From Desulforamulus aeronauticus DSM 10349 (GTDB lineage Bacteria > Bacillota > Desulfotomaculia > Desulfotomaculales > Desulfotomaculaceae), in contig NZ_FRAR01000006.1 in NCBI RefSeq assembly GCF_900142375.1, positions 1-64,000 on the forward strand: 64,000 nucleotides of DNA, read 5' to 3'. Within the stretch, counting starts at the first letter, position 1; the number at the start of each line of letters is the position of its first letter. Positions 27,450-36,184 of this stretch are shown here, in pieces. The position numbers and the translations under genes were made by a program. Below the pieces are notes generated by a model. The model worked only from the letters and a program-made list of their open reading frames with translations, was not told the origin of the DNA and searched no databases.

Positions 27450-27722
27450 ATGTTCTATGTTATCGGGATTATGCCTAAGAAGGAATACTTTGTAGAGCCG
27501 GGTTATCTGTTTGATCGTTGGGAGTGCATTGAAGCTGATAGTCAAAAGGAAGCTCTGGATAAATACTACGAGTTATATAGAACCTGACTCCGTCCTGAAG
27601 AAAAATCTCTGGTCAAGGTTCATCATGTGTCTGAGAAAAATGTTTATGTTCAAAGATGGATTAGAGAGAATTATGCAATAGCCTCTTTTTCTTTAACCCT
27701 GCCTTTATATCAATACAGTTAG
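27450..27722 (+). pseudogene. Small ORF interrupted by an in-frame TGA
   Basis: Begins ATG with GGGAGG 9 nt upstream and reads 45 residues (MFYVIGIMPKKEYFV... ELYRT) to TGA at 27585-27587, then continues in frame for 44 protein-like residues (LRPEEKSLVKVHHV... PLYQYS) to TAG. Family not recognised. The simplest reading is a CGA-to-TGA nonsense mutation. Selenocysteine is conceivable because this genome decodes UGA twice nearby, but no GGUCU hairpin occurs at the expected distance. Alternatively only the 45-residue product is made. Confidence 0.5.
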
Positions 27723-27892
27723 ATAACAGGATAATACTGTTCACATCGTGGGTTACAATAAAATGGTGGCCTAAGACCAATTTTTGGCATTTGGTAACTA
27801 TAAGGGTTTGAATTATATAGTACCTGTACTTTTTCATGGGAACTGTTTACCAATAATAAGTCTACTCCAGGACAGGGTTGATAATTTTGCAC
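27719..27892 (-). CDS. Small hypothetical protein, 57 aa
   Basis: Not recognised. GTG start (27890-27892) with a strong AAAGGAGG 9 nt upstream; 57 residues beginning MQNYQPCPGVDLLLVN and ending RPPFYCNPRCEQYYPVI, with three cysteines and many Tyr/Pro/Asn, a composition seen in coat-like or secreted small proteins. Its stop overlaps the TAG of the convergent TGA-interrupted ORF by 2 nt. Coding character and ribosome site argue for a real gene; function cannot be inferred. Confidence 0.6.
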   Translation of the reverse strand: MQNYQPCPGVDLLLVNSSHEKVQVLYNSNPYSYQMPKIGLRPPFYCNPRCEQYYPVI

Positions 27893-28042
27893 AAAAAACG
27901 ACCTCCTTTTTCACCTTATTCATTTTACTCGGCATATTTCCTAAAAGTGACACACTAGGCTAGAATTGTTTATTAATCAAAAATGCACTTTCTTCCCGGT
28001 ATTTTACATAAAGTAATAATAAAATACCCGGAGGATATTTTT

Positions 28043-28981
28043 ATGTCACAAGAAGCTGATCAATTTAAAATCAAGTCAGTGGGTCAGAATTACCCCATGT
28101 ATCCTAATTACGGAAAAATCACCCGTTATCAAGATGTTCCCATCACTGTACCGGAACAACGCCAGCTACGCCAGCCTGGTGTGGAAAAATTGATGGTTCC
28201 TAGACCCATTATCGAAAACCCCAATTATAAAGGAAGCTGTAAATTAACAGGCAAGGTGGCACTGATCACGGGTGGAGATAGTGGGATTGGTGCAGCGGTG
28301 GCCATTGCCTTTGCAAAAGAAGGTGCAGATGTTGCTATTTCTTATTTAGATGAACATGAAGATGCCAACCGAACCAGGACAAGGATAGAGGAACTGGGTC
28401 AACGCTGTTTGGTGCTGCCTGGGGACTTAAGGAATAAGCAGCAATGTGTCCACATCGTGGAGAAAACGGTACAAACATTTGGACAACTCGACATTCTTTG
28501 TAATCACGTGGGGATACAGTTTCAGCAATTAAGCTTGCTGGATATTACTGATGAGCAGTTTGATGATACCTTCAAGGTGAACATCTACTCGCATTTCTAT
28601 ACAACGAGGGCAGCATTACCCCATTTAAAAGCCGGTAGTTCCATTATTAATACCACTTCGGTGGTGGCTTATGTTGGTTATCAACAATTAATTGATTACA
28701 CCGCTACCAAGGCAGCTATCGTGGGTTTTACCCGGGCGCTGGCAAACAATTTAGTCAGTCAAGGTATCAGGGTTAACGCCGTTGCACCGGGAAGAGTATG
28801 GACACCACTCATTCCCGCAAGTTTCTCCGCAGACGAAGTAACCCAAGTGGCTAACCCCATGCAGCGACAGGCTCAGCCCTTTGAGCTGGCACCGGCCTAT
28901 GTTTATCTTGCCTCGGATGATTCCCGCTTTGTTATTGGGCAAACCATTCATGTAAACGGGGGGGAATTTACCACCTCCTAA
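28043..28981 (+). CDS. Short-chain dehydrogenase/reductase
   Basis: 312-residue NAD(P)-dependent oxidoreductase. Rossmann motif [10 protein letters not shown] at about residue 70, catalytic Ser in NTTSVV and YTATKAA (Tyr-x3-Lys), ending IHVNGGEF. The ~60-residue N-terminal extension with PVPRP-like motifs is typical of the YhdF/general-stress SDR group. ATG at 28043 follows GGAGG by 9 nt; the frame is open further upstream but lacks a ribosome site there. Substrate unknown. Confidence 0.9.
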   Translation: MSQEADQFKIKSVGQNYPMYPNYGKITRYQDVPITVPEQRQLRQPGVEKLMVPRPIIENPNYKGSCKLTGKVALITGGDSGIGAAVAIAFAKEGADVAISYLDEHEDANRTRTRIEELGQRCLVLPGDLRNKQQCVHIVEKTVQTFGQLDILCNHVGIQFQQLSLLDITDEQFDDTFKVNIYSHFYTTRAALPHLKAGSSIINTTSVVAYVGYQQLIDYTATKAAIVGFTRALANNLVSQGIRVNAVAPGRVWTPLIPASFSADEVTQVANPMQRQAQPFELAPAYVYLASDDSRFVIGQTIHVNGGEFTTS

Positions 28982-29052
28982 ATGCTATGACATCGGTGTG
29001 AATATCTACAAGGCATGAAACCGGTGTTACAAAACCTCTTTTAGATTGAAAA

Positions 29053-29097
29053 GGGGCTGTTACACAAAAACTCTTTGGTTAATTGCAACAGCCCCTT
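29053..29097 (+). terminator. Hairpin downstream of the SDR gene
   Basis: AAGGGGCTGTT (29053-29063) and AACAGCCCCTT (29087-29097) are perfectly complementary, with a 23-nt loop. Probable terminator. Confidence 0.55.
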
Positions 29098-29122
29098 CAA
29101 TACATTTATGGAGGGATAATTT

Positions 29123-29200
29123 ATGGAGTTAGCAAGTGTTAAAGAAGTTAAGGGTTTAACTCTTGCAGATGTTAAAGCTCTAGCAAGCTGGCAAGGTTAG
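29123..29200 (+). CDS. Possible 25-residue peptide
   Basis: ATG with GGAGGG 8 nt upstream, encoding MELASVKEVKGLTLADVKAL plus five residues to TAG. No family recognised; could be a small peptide or the remaining 5' end of a decayed gene. It lies between the SDR gene's hairpin and the dacF terminator. Confidence 0.35.
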   Translation: MELASVKEVKGLTLADVKALASWQG

Positions 29201-29268
29201 TTTTCATTATCATAAACGAGATATTCAAAGAAAATCACAAGATATGATAGGGAGGGATGTAAATTAAC

Positions 29269-29301
29269 AAACCGCCTAAAACTTGTCGTTTTAAGCGGTT
29301 T
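29269..29301 (-). terminator. Terminator of dacF
   Basis: Stem 29269-29282/29288-29301 (14 bp, one mismatch), 46 nt beyond dacF on the minus strand. Confidence 0.7.
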
Positions 29302-29346
29302 ACTAAGGCTACGTTCTCACACAGCCCTTTGCGATGTTTGACTTAC

Positions 29347-30555
29347 TTATTCCATACTATAAAGCCGATCCAACATATTGTTGAGTAGCTGCAACGGTGA
29401 GGCTTTTTTAACTTCGTTGGCTGCCAGCAAATCTACTTTTAGTACCTCCTGGCCATCCTTGGTCACAATATAATTACCAACAACCTGTCCCTTTTCAATG
29501 GGTGCATCCAGTTTGTCCGGCAGATTAATTTTGCCCTCAACGTTCTTTTCCTGCCCCTTCACCACCACTAAACCAACCGGGTCTTTAGTAACCACCTTAA
29601 CCCTTTCTACTTGTCCTTTGCCCACCTCAAGTTCCTTAATCACCTGTCCGGCTTCTGCCATGTTAACCGCTTTGTATCTGGCAAAACCATAATTGAATAA
29701 CTTAATGGTTTCTGTAAAATGGGTTCTGGGCATCGGACACCCCAGCACCACGGATACCAACCTTAAACCATCTCGTTTGGCCGAGGCAGCCAGACAATAA
29801 CTGGCCTCATTGGTCCAACCAGTTTTCCCGGCATCTGCACCGGAGTACCATTTCAATAGCTTGTTGGTGTTCCAGAGCTTAAAGTCCCCGCCCCGCAGGT
29901 CATATTCATAAATGGCAGATGCTTCACGGAAAATGGGGTATCTCAGGCATTGTCGGAGCACTAAAGCCATATCATAGGCAGAAGTATGATGGTTTTCAGT
30001 AGGTAAACCGGTGGGATTGGAGAAATGAGTATTCTTTAATCCCATCTCCTCGGCCTTTTTATTCATCATATCCACAAAGGCCTCCTCGGAACCGGCAATG
30101 GCTTCCGCCATAGCCACACTGCAGTCATTGGCGGAACCAGTGGCGATGGAGATTAACATTTCCTTAACCGTCATTTCTTCACCAGGCTCCAGGAATATCT
30201 GAGAGCCCCCCATGCTGCAGGCATGTTCACTGGCCACTACTTTATCTGTCATTTTAATTTTACCCTGAGACTCTGCTTCACAGATCAACAGCATGGTCAT
30301 TAATTTGGTAACACTGGCCATGGGCCGAGAGGTATGCATGTCCTTCTGGAATAAAATCTGCCCGGAACTATAATCCATTAGTACAGCCGTTACCGCAGTG
30401 GTCTCCAACTGTGTCGCTGTCGCAACATCTTCCTTCGCAGGCTTTTTAGCCGCGGGTGCCGCCCAAGCCGAAGATAGGCCTACGGTAAGTGCCAGTGTGA
30501 TAGAAAGAATAAGACAGAGTAGAACCATCACCTTTACTTTTAACTGTGCTTTCAT
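29347..30555 (-). CDS. dacF: D-alanyl-D-alanine carboxypeptidase DacF
   Basis: 402-residue low-molecular-weight penicillin-binding protein that trims peptidoglycan side chains, in Bacillus made in the forespore. Signal peptide ends near AWA; catalytic motifs SVTK (SxxK, about residue 83), SGSAND region (SxN), and KTG in DAGKTGWTNEA. A C-terminal PBP5-type beta domain follows. In Bacillus dacF directly precedes spoIIAA; here about 4.5 kb of other genes intervene. Confidence 0.92.
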   Translation of the reverse strand: MKAQLKVKVMVLLCLILSITLALTVGLSSAWAAPAAKKPAKEDVATATQLETTAVTAVLMDYSSGQILFQKDMHTSRPMASVTKLMTMLLICEAESQGKIKMTDKVVASEHACSMGGSQIFLEPGEEMTVKEMLISIATGSANDCSVAMAEAIAGSEEAFVDMMNKKAEEMGLKNTHFSNPTGLPTENHHTSAYDMALVLRQCLRYPIFREASAIYEYDLRGGDFKLWNTNKLLKWYSGADAGKTGWTNEASYCLAASAKRDGLRLVSVVLGCPMPRTHFTETIKLFNYGFARYKAVNMAEAGQVIKELEVGKGQVERVKVVTKDPVGLVVVKGQEKNVEGKINLPDKLDAPIEKGQVVGNYIVTKDGQEVLKVDLLAANEVKKASPLQLLNNMLDRLYSME

Positions 30556-30654
30556 TTAATATCACCCTCCAGGATCTCTGTTCATATTGCTCCTATTATT
30601 GTTATCTTTTGGGGCTGTAATATGCTGCAAAGGTAGGAGGGATCTTTTTCCAAA

Positions 30655-30684
30655 AAAATACCCCGGAGTTATTCCGAGGTAGCT
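30655..30684 (-). terminator. Terminator of pdp
   Basis: Imperfect stem around TACCCCGGA/TCCGAGGTA, followed on the minus strand by a run of seven T. Confidence 0.75.
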
Positions 30685-30719
30685 GTCAAAAAATATGGGT
30701 GTAGTCATTGTTTTAGCTT

Positions 30720-32021
30720 CTAGGCTATCACGCCCAAAATTAAATCCTTTGGCCCAAGTTTCTCCTGACTAAAGACATAGGCATTTCTAATCATTTGTAT
30801 CGCTTGATCATAATCCTCTACATTAGTATGCAAAATACAAATGGTATCTCCGATTTTTATTTCATCACCAATTTTTTTGCTCAGAGTTATCCCCGCAGCA
30901 TAATCTATGGCATCACCCTTTTTCTGTCTGCCGGCGCCAAGTAACATAGCAGAAATGCCAACACTCTCTGCATCGATACTTTCTACATAACCATTTTCCC
31001 AAGCTTTTACTTCGATATGATGGGCAGCCTGCGGCAGCTTTGCTGGGTTATCAATAACTGCTGGGTTGCCACCTTGTATGGTCACCAGCTGTTTCAGCTT
31101 TTCGACGGCTTTACCCGACTTAATAACCTTTTCTAGTTCTTGATAGGCACGATCAAAATCCGTATAGACCCCACCCAGTATTGTCATATAGGAGGCAATG
31201 GTTAAGGCCACCGTTGTTAAGTCCTCTGCTCCTTTGCCTTGCAGGACATCGATGGCTTCTTTAATTTCATTGGCATTACCGATTTCGTGCCCTAAGGGTT
31301 GACTCATATCGGTTACAATGGCAATGGTTTTGCGGTTTAGTGAATTACCAATTTCAACCATAGTCTCAGCTAGTTCCTTAGCTTCTTCAAGGGATTTCAT
31401 AAAGGCCCCGGAACCAACCTTAACATCTAAAACAATAGCATCCGCCCCAGAAGCTATTTTCTTTGACATTACCGAACTGGCAATTAAGGGGATACTGTCC
31501 ACGGTAGCGGTAACATCTCGTAAAGCATATAGTTTCTTATCTGCGGGAGCCAGGTTGGCGGATTGCCCGGCAATGGCCATTTTATAGGTATTAACATGGT
31601 TGATAAACTCTTCCCTGCCTAGTTCAATCCGAAAGCCTTCTATGGATTCCAACTTGTCGATGGTTCCCCCGGTATGACCCAGACCCCGCCCCGACATTTT
31701 TGCCACCGGAACCCCCACGGAAGCCACCAGAGGAAGGATGATCAAACTAACTTTATCTCCCACACCACCGGTTGAATGTTTGTCTACCTTAATTCCCTCA
31801 ATGGCTGACAAATCAATCGTTTCACCGGAGTGTACCATCGCATTGGTAAAATCTGCAATTTCTTGCCTATTCATTCCTTTGTAGAAAACCGCCATCGTAA
31901 AGGCTGACATTTGATAATCGGGTATTTCATCTCGGGTATAGCCTTGAATAATGAATTCGATTTCTTCTTTGGTTAGGCTTTCTCCCTCTCTCTTTTTATG
32001 AATTAAGTCAACCATTCGCAT
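30720..32021 (-). CDS. pdp: Pyrimidine-nucleoside phosphorylase
   Basis: Phosphorolysis of uridine/thymidine/deoxyuridine to base and (deoxy)ribose-1-phosphate. 433 residues: the N-terminal helical domain contains KHSTGGVGDKVSL (phosphate/nucleoside-binding loop, about residue 81) and the MSGRGLGHTGGTIDKLE motif. It lies 19 nt downstream of deoB, whose product converts the released pentose-1-phosphate, so the pair forms a nucleoside salvage unit. Confidence 0.94.
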   Translation of the reverse strand: MRMVDLIHKKREGESLTKEEIEFIIQGYTRDEIPDYQMSAFTMAVFYKGMNRQEIADFTNAMVHSGETIDLSAIEGIKVDKHSTGGVGDKVSLIILPLVASVGVPVAKMSGRGLGHTGGTIDKLESIEGFRIELGREEFINHVNTYKMAIAGQSANLAPADKKLYALRDVTATVDSIPLIASSVMSKKIASGADAIVLDVKVGSGAFMKSLEEAKELAETMVEIGNSLNRKTIAIVTDMSQPLGHEIGNANEIKEAIDVLQGKGAEDLTTVALTIASYMTILGGVYTDFDRAYQELEKVIKSGKAVEKLKQLVTIQGGNPAVIDNPAKLPQAAHHIEVKAWENGYVESIDAESVGISAMLLGAGRQKKGDAIDYAAGITLSKKIGDEIKIGDTICILHTNVEDYDQAIQMIRNAYVFSQEKLGPKDLILGVIA

Positions 32022-32040
32022 AAAGAAAACCCTCTCTCCT

Positions 32041-33216
32041 TTATTTCAAAGCCTCACCGGCAAAGCTTGTGCCTACCGAAAAGGACAGACCAAAGAAGTC
32101 GGCCAAGGTAGCAGCAATATCACTAAAGGAAGTACGCGCGCCGAGATTTATCCCCGGTTTAATCGGCTGGCCATAAACCAACAGGGGAACATATTCCCTG
32201 CTATGATCGGTACTGGCCGTGGTAGGATCACAACCATGGTCAGCTGTGAGGATTAACACCTCATCCGGCTGCATGGCTGCTAAAATTTCCGGTAGCCTGC
32301 TGTCGAAATCCTCTAAAGCCCTGGCATAACCCACCGGGTCATTGCGATGACCATAAAGTGAATCATATTCCACTAGGTTGGCAAAGATTAAGCCCTGCCG
32401 GGTGTTTTTCATAAACTCGAGGATCTTGTCCACACCATCCATATTACTTTTGGTTTTAATGGTGTCCGAGATGCCAACCCCGGCAAAGATGTCAAACACC
32501 TTGCCCACTCCCATGGTGTTTACACCGGCCCGCTGCAGTTCGGTAAGTATATTGGGTTCCGGAGGTGGTACGGCATAGTCATGCCGGTTAGCAGTTCGTC
32601 TAAAGGAACCTGGTTGTCCCACAAAGGGACGGGCAATCACCCTCCCTACTTTATGTTCACCATCTAATAGGGTACGGGCAATCTCACAAATATGGTAAAG
32701 TTCTTCCAGAGGGATTACTTCTTCATGGGCAGCCACTTGAAAAACGCTATCCGCCGAAGTATAAACAATGGGCAAGCCAGTTTCCATATGTTGCGGCCCC
32801 AACTCTTCAATAATCTGCGTACCAGAGGCCACCACATTACCTAAACTCTTTCGCCCAATTCTTTTTTCAAACTCCGAGATTAGCTCTGGTGGAAATCCCT
32901 TGGGATACGTTCGAAAGGGCTTCTCTAAAATGATACCTGCCATCTCCCAGTGACCTGTGGTGGTGTCTTTACCCTGGGATTTTTCTGCCATTTTACCGTA
33001 AGCTCCCTGGGGTAATTCTACTGCTGCTACCCCGTCGATGGTATGTATGTTACCTAAACCCAGACGACCTAGGTTCGGTAACTTTAGGCCCTGCACTGCC
33101 TTCGCCACATTGGCCAATGTATTGGAGCCGGCATCCCCGTATGCAGCAGCGTCGGGCAATTCACCAATTCCTACACTATCTAGAATAATCAATGTTACTT
33201 TGTTTACTTTTCCCAT
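32041..33216 (-). CDS. deoB: Phosphopentomutase DeoB
   Basis: Interconverts (deoxy)ribose-1- and 5-phosphate. 391 residues from ATG 33214-33216, matching the ~394 of Bacillus DeoB; a longer in-frame start is not preferred. Metal ligands are visible in [17 protein letters not shown] and [17 protein letters not shown], with Thr in [12 protein letters not shown] as the phosphorylated residue region. Between xerD and pdp, as drm follows ripX in Bacillus. Confidence 0.94.
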   Translation of the reverse strand: MGKVNKVTLIILDSVGIGELPDAAAYGDAGSNTLANVAKAVQGLKLPNLGRLGLGNIHTIDGVAAVELPQGAYGKMAEKSQGKDTTTGHWEMAGIILEKPFRTYPKGFPPELISEFEKRIGRKSLGNVVASGTQIIEELGPQHMETGLPIVYTSADSVFQVAAHEEVIPLEELYHICEIARTLLDGEHKVGRVIARPFVGQPGSFRRTANRHDYAVPPPEPNILTELQRAGVNTMGVGKVFDIFAGVGISDTIKTKSNMDGVDKILEFMKNTRQGLIFANLVEYDSLYGHRNDPVGYARALEDFDSRLPEILAAMQPDEVLILTADHGCDPTTASTDHSREYVPLLVYGQPIKPGINLGARTSFSDIAATLADFFGLSFSVGTSFAGEALK

Positions 33217-33247
33217 CTGTCGTGATTCACCCCTGTAGTAATCATAA

Positions 33248-34138
33248 TTAAGCCCTGGGATGGGCACTGTTATAAACTTCCCGTAGTCTGATCTTGGTTA
33301 GGTGAGTATAAATTTGTGTCGTGGATATATCCGCATGGCCCAACATCTCTTGTACAGACCTCAGATCTGCCCCATTTTCCAACAGGTGCGTGGCAAAGGA
33401 ATGCCTTAGAGTGTGGGGGGTAATGGGCTTATCTATTTTACCTTCCCGGGCATACTTTTTAATAATTTTCCAAAAGCCCTGGCGGGTAAGTCTTTTGCCC
33501 TGTACATTGACAAACAGAGCCTGATGCTCTGCTTTACCCTTCGTTAGTTTGACCCTGGATCTGGCCAGGTATTCTCCGACAAACTGTACAGCCACCGAGC
33601 CCAGAGGGATGATACGTTCTTTGGCACCCTTGCCAAAACATCGGACATACCCCATCGCCAGTTCAACATCTTGGAGATTTAAAGAAACCAGTTCAGAAAC
33701 CCTGATCCCTGTGGCATAAATAAGTTCCAACATGGCTTTGTCTCGCATGCCAGCAGGGTCAGCCAGTTGGGGCTGACTAAGCAACATTTCAACTTCTCCA
33801 GTACTCAGCACCTGCGGCAACCGTTGGGCCAGCTTAGGAGATTCCAGATTAAGGGTAATGTCTTCTACCACCATCCCATCGGACAATAAAAACCTATAAA
33901 AGTGCTTTAAGGCAGCCAAGTGCCGAGAAATGGTGGCAGGGGCCTTCCTGTCCTTTTGCAGGTTATAGAGATGTGATAATATATGATTTCTGTCGGCTTG
34001 TCCCAGGGAGGTTACCCCTTGTTTCTTTAGGTGATCCAAATATTGGTTGAGGTCGATACGATAGGAGGCTAAGGTATTTTGGGCCAGACCCCGTTCCACT
34101 GCCAGGTAATGGATAAATTCTTCCAACCAGCGTTCCAT
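33248..34138 (-). CDS. xerD: Tyrosine recombinase XerD
   Basis: Resolves chromosome dimers at dif with XerC. 296 residues from ATG 34136-34138, preceded by AAGGAGGAGGG; the frame is open further upstream but that part is not Xer-like. N-terminal SAM-like domain, then catalytic Arg in [36 protein letters not shown] with the Tyr nucleophile. Upstream of deoB as in Bacillus ripX-drm. Confidence 0.95.
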   Translation of the reverse strand: MERWLEEFIHYLAVERGLAQNTLASYRIDLNQYLDHLKKQGVTSLGQADRNHILSHLYNLQKDRKAPATISRHLAALKHFYRFLLSDGMVVEDITLNLESPKLAQRLPQVLSTGEVEMLLSQPQLADPAGMRDKAMLELIYATGIRVSELVSLNLQDVELAMGYVRCFGKGAKERIIPLGSVAVQFVGEYLARSRVKLTKGKAEHQALFVNVQGKRLTRQGFWKIIKKYAREGKIDKPITPHTLRHSFATHLLENGADLRSVQEMLGHADISTTQIYTHLTKIRLREVYNSAHPRA

Positions 34139-34176
34139 TTCCCTCCTCCTTATTAGAAAACGTAGCATCTGCCTTG

Positions 34177-34257
34177 CTTGCCTGCTTGTACCTTTAACCC
34201 CAAAGGTCACAAGCAGGCAAGTTGCTAAAACCTTTTTTATAGTGCTAAAAACAAAAG
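34177..34257 (-). repeat. Hairpin leader element, diverged copy (upstream of xerD)
   Basis: 13-bp perfect arms 34177-34189/34209-34221 enclose a second 5-bp stem; the core words AAAGGTCACAAGC and GTGCTAAAAACAAAAG recur in the elements at 58318 and 37735. About 40 nt upstream of xerD. Confidence 0.5.
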
Positions 34258-34307
34258 TAGTTCCAGTGTTTGGAACTACTTCAACAAGACCCATATAATC
34301 CCTTTTT

Positions 34308-34574
34308 TTATTTTTCTCCTTGTCTATATTTTAGTAATCTTTCTATTAATTTCTCCAATATACCGTGATTCATTTCATCCTCACAAATCTCGTTAGAAGG
34401 TGCCATTACTCTCATGGGATTGCCGCTGGGCAGTTTATCCTCGGTGGAGAAACCCAAGGAACGAACCAAGCCCACCAGTTGCACTAGAAGAATAACCAGT
34501 ATCGTAAAGACCAGGGCAAACCGTAGACCCTTTAATAGTTTGTATTTTGTCTTGGTAATAAAAACCACCAGCAC
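34308..34574 (-). CDS. yqzK: DUF4227 family small membrane protein (YqzK-like)
   Basis: 88-residue protein with one hydrophobic helix (FALVFTILVILLVQLVGLV) and a soluble tail with the conserved EICEDEM region. GTG at 34572-34574 is chosen for its GGAGGG spacing; a slightly longer ATG start (34592) is possible. In Bacillus yqzK lies directly upstream of ripX (xerD), the same order as here, which supports the identification. Function unknown. Confidence 0.7.
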   Translation of the reverse strand: MLVVFITKTKYKLLKGLRFALVFTILVILLVQLVGLVRSLGFSTEDKLPSGNPMRVMAPSNEICEDEMNHGILEKLIERLLKYRQGEK

Positions 34575-34638
34575 ATTCTTCCCTCCCACCATAAGCTAAA
34601 ATAGATCTCGAAGGTGTTCTTGGCTTATCCTTAGAAAA

Positions 34639-34724
34639 AGGGCATAACCTAAAAGGCCACAAGCAAGTAAGCTAGTTTGCCCTTAGGCATATTCGAAAGT
34701 TTAATACTTTCCGATATGCCAAAA
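34639..34724 (-). repeat. Hairpin leader element, copy 2 (upstream of yqzK-like gene)
   Basis: Contains GGGCATAACC...AAGGCCACAAGC...TAGTTTGCCCTTAGGCAT then a hairpin CGAAAG/CTTTCCGATATGCC. Full-length copy; its other side is a divergent + strand gene, so it is not a terminator of an upstream minus-strand gene. Confidence 0.65.
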
Positions 34725-34837
34725 TATGCTAACTAAGAACTTTTTAGAACACAGACAACAAGAGACTAATGGACTTACACTTATTCAAGTCTACACCCAT
34801 ATACTGGGTAGTAAGCTTAGGAGGTGCAAAAAATAAG

Positions 34838-35062
34838 ATGGAAACAAAAAATCTAGATCCCCATAGTCCGTATACGTTATTTCTTATTCTGGTTTTATTA
34901 GTTCTAGCGCAAAATAAAAATGTGGAAGAAGTACTAACTAAAATCAGAGCTTTTTTGTTAGAAACAAAACGTTCTATTGCGGGGGTCCGCGGCGGTCTCC
35001 AGGCTATGAATACCAGTATTGAAACCTTTCATGCTAATTTTGCAGAATTACACGACAAATAG
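34838..35062 (+). CDS. Small membrane protein with predicted coiled region
   Basis: 74 residues from ATG 34838 (AGGAGG 13 nt upstream, rather far). One hydrophobic stretch (YTLFLILVLLVLA) follows an N-terminal DPHSP; the rest is charged and helical (VEEVLTKIRAFLLETKRSI). Small sporulation proteins with a similar FILVLLVLA motif exist in Firmicutes, but I cannot assign a family. Followed by a terminator; divergent from the yqzK-like gene. Confidence 0.6.
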   Translation: METKNLDPHSPYTLFLILVLLVLAQNKNVEEVLTKIRAFLLETKRSIAGVRGGLQAMNTSIETFHANFAELHDK

Positions 35063-35174
35063 TACCCTGCGGGAGTTACAATTGAAGCCCACCATTTAGG
35101 TTTATTGTTTTGTGACCCCTTGTCTGTATTTATTGATTTCAATCACAAATTTTTATTTCTTTACATTTTAAATC

Positions 35175-35227
35175 AAATACCACTGGCCAGGCATAGCTTA
35201 TTAGCCCTAGGCCAGTGGTATTTTTTT
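35175..35227 (+). terminator. Rho-independent terminator
   Basis: Stem AAATACCACTGGCC/GGCCAGTGGTATTT (35175-35188, 35210-35223) followed by T's on the + strand, just upstream of the DUF441 gene. Confidence 0.85.
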
Positions 35228-35267
35228 CATCGGTTAGCATAGAAATTTACAATAGGAGGTATGAAAC

Positions 35268-35723
35268 ATGCAGAAAAGTAACCTTATCTTATTTTCATTA
35301 CTTTTGCTTGGCTTTGCTGCAGAATCTACCTTATTGGCTACAGCTGCTTGTATCTTACTTTTTTTAAAGCTAAGTAAACTGGGCCGATTTTTGTACACAC
35401 TGGAACGTCGAGGCTTGGAAGTAGGTCTAATTTTTTTAATGTTGTCGGTACTGGTTCCTTTAGCCCATGATAATGTGATTTATCTGGACATGCTGGAAAA
35501 AACCCTTTCACCCCAAGGTATCCTGGCAATAATTGGCGGTGCTTTAGCCACCCATATGAATGGTGAAGGATTAAAATTATTGAAATTGGATCCTCAGTTA
35601 ATTTTTGGTATGGTTATTGGCTCTATCGTTGGTATTGTATTTTTAGGCGGTATACCCATCGGTCCTTTAATGGCTGCGGGTCTTACAGCTTTGTTTTTAG
35701 AAGTAATCTATTGGTTCAAATAA
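35268..35723 (+). CDS. DUF441 family membrane protein
   Basis: 151-residue protein with four to five hydrophobic segments; the GLEVGLIFLMLSVLVPLAHD and GGALATHMNGEGLKLL stretches are characteristic of DUF441 (YeaL/YtwI-like). AGGAGG precedes ATG by 8 nt. Function unknown. Single-gene transcript ended by the hairpin at 35725. Confidence 0.85.
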   Translation: MQKSNLILFSLLLLGFAAESTLLATAACILLFLKLSKLGRFLYTLERRGLEVGLIFLMLSVLVPLAHDNVIYLDMLEKTLSPQGILAIIGGALATHMNGEGLKLLKLDPQLIFGMVIGSIVGIVFLGGIPIGPLMAAGLTALFLEVIYWFK

Positions 35724-35724
35724 A

Positions 35725-35761
35725 AAGAGGCTCACGCCGTTTCGATCTGGCGGAGCCTCTT
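35725..35761. terminator. Bidirectional terminator
   Basis: AAGAGGCTC/GAGCCTCTT (35725-35733, 35753-35761) plus an inner CGCC/GGCG stem, between two convergent genes. Confidence 0.85.
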
Positions 35762-35763
35762 AT

Positions 35764-36054
35764 TTATTCAGTTATTAAAACCCTGTTTTTATAATGCCAG
35801 GCCAAAACAGCTTCTGCAAAGGCAACCATTTTTTTAGTCATGCCTCCACCTACATTACCGTTTAATCGGCTGGGTAAATCTCCTTTATCCATATTGGCAT
35901 AATCCGGTAATCCCAATTCAGCAGCCATTTCATTTCTAAATTCTACTAAAGCCGGTTTTACATAGGGAACCAATTCTCTAGGAACTAAACCAGAAAAAGC
36001 TGTCTCCTTAATTAAATTGTATGGCAAATCTACGCGGGTCAACTCTTTAGACAT
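35764..36054 (-). CDS. Alpha/beta-type small acid-soluble spore protein
   Basis: 96 residues from ATG 36052-36054 (AAGGAGGG upstream). The C-terminal half shows the family pattern FRNEMAAELGLPDY and GDLPSRLNGNVGGGMTKKMV, in which the glycine-rich N-G-x-V-G-G motif contacts DNA. Protects spore DNA from UV and heat. The N-terminal part is longer than in Bacillus SspA/B. Probably sigma-G-dependent (inferred). Confidence 0.88.
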   Translation of the reverse strand: MSKELTRVDLPYNLIKETAFSGLVPRELVPYVKPALVEFRNEMAAELGLPDYANMDKGDLPSRLNGNVGGGMTKKMVAFAEAVLAWHYKNRVLITE

Positions 36055-36184
36055 GCTGTTTTCCCTCCTTACAGATTTGCTTTTCAAATGCAAAACATTA
36101 GAATACCCGGTTGTTGCTATTAATATGCCCGAAAAAATCAGAAATTATGTAACCTTATTTTACCAAAATTGTTATCTATCAATT

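Noticed and set aside
33248-34294. Longer XerD start at 34294
   Set aside because: The extra 52 residues are not Xer-like and overlap the hairpin element; ATG at 34136-34138 has a strong ribosome site.
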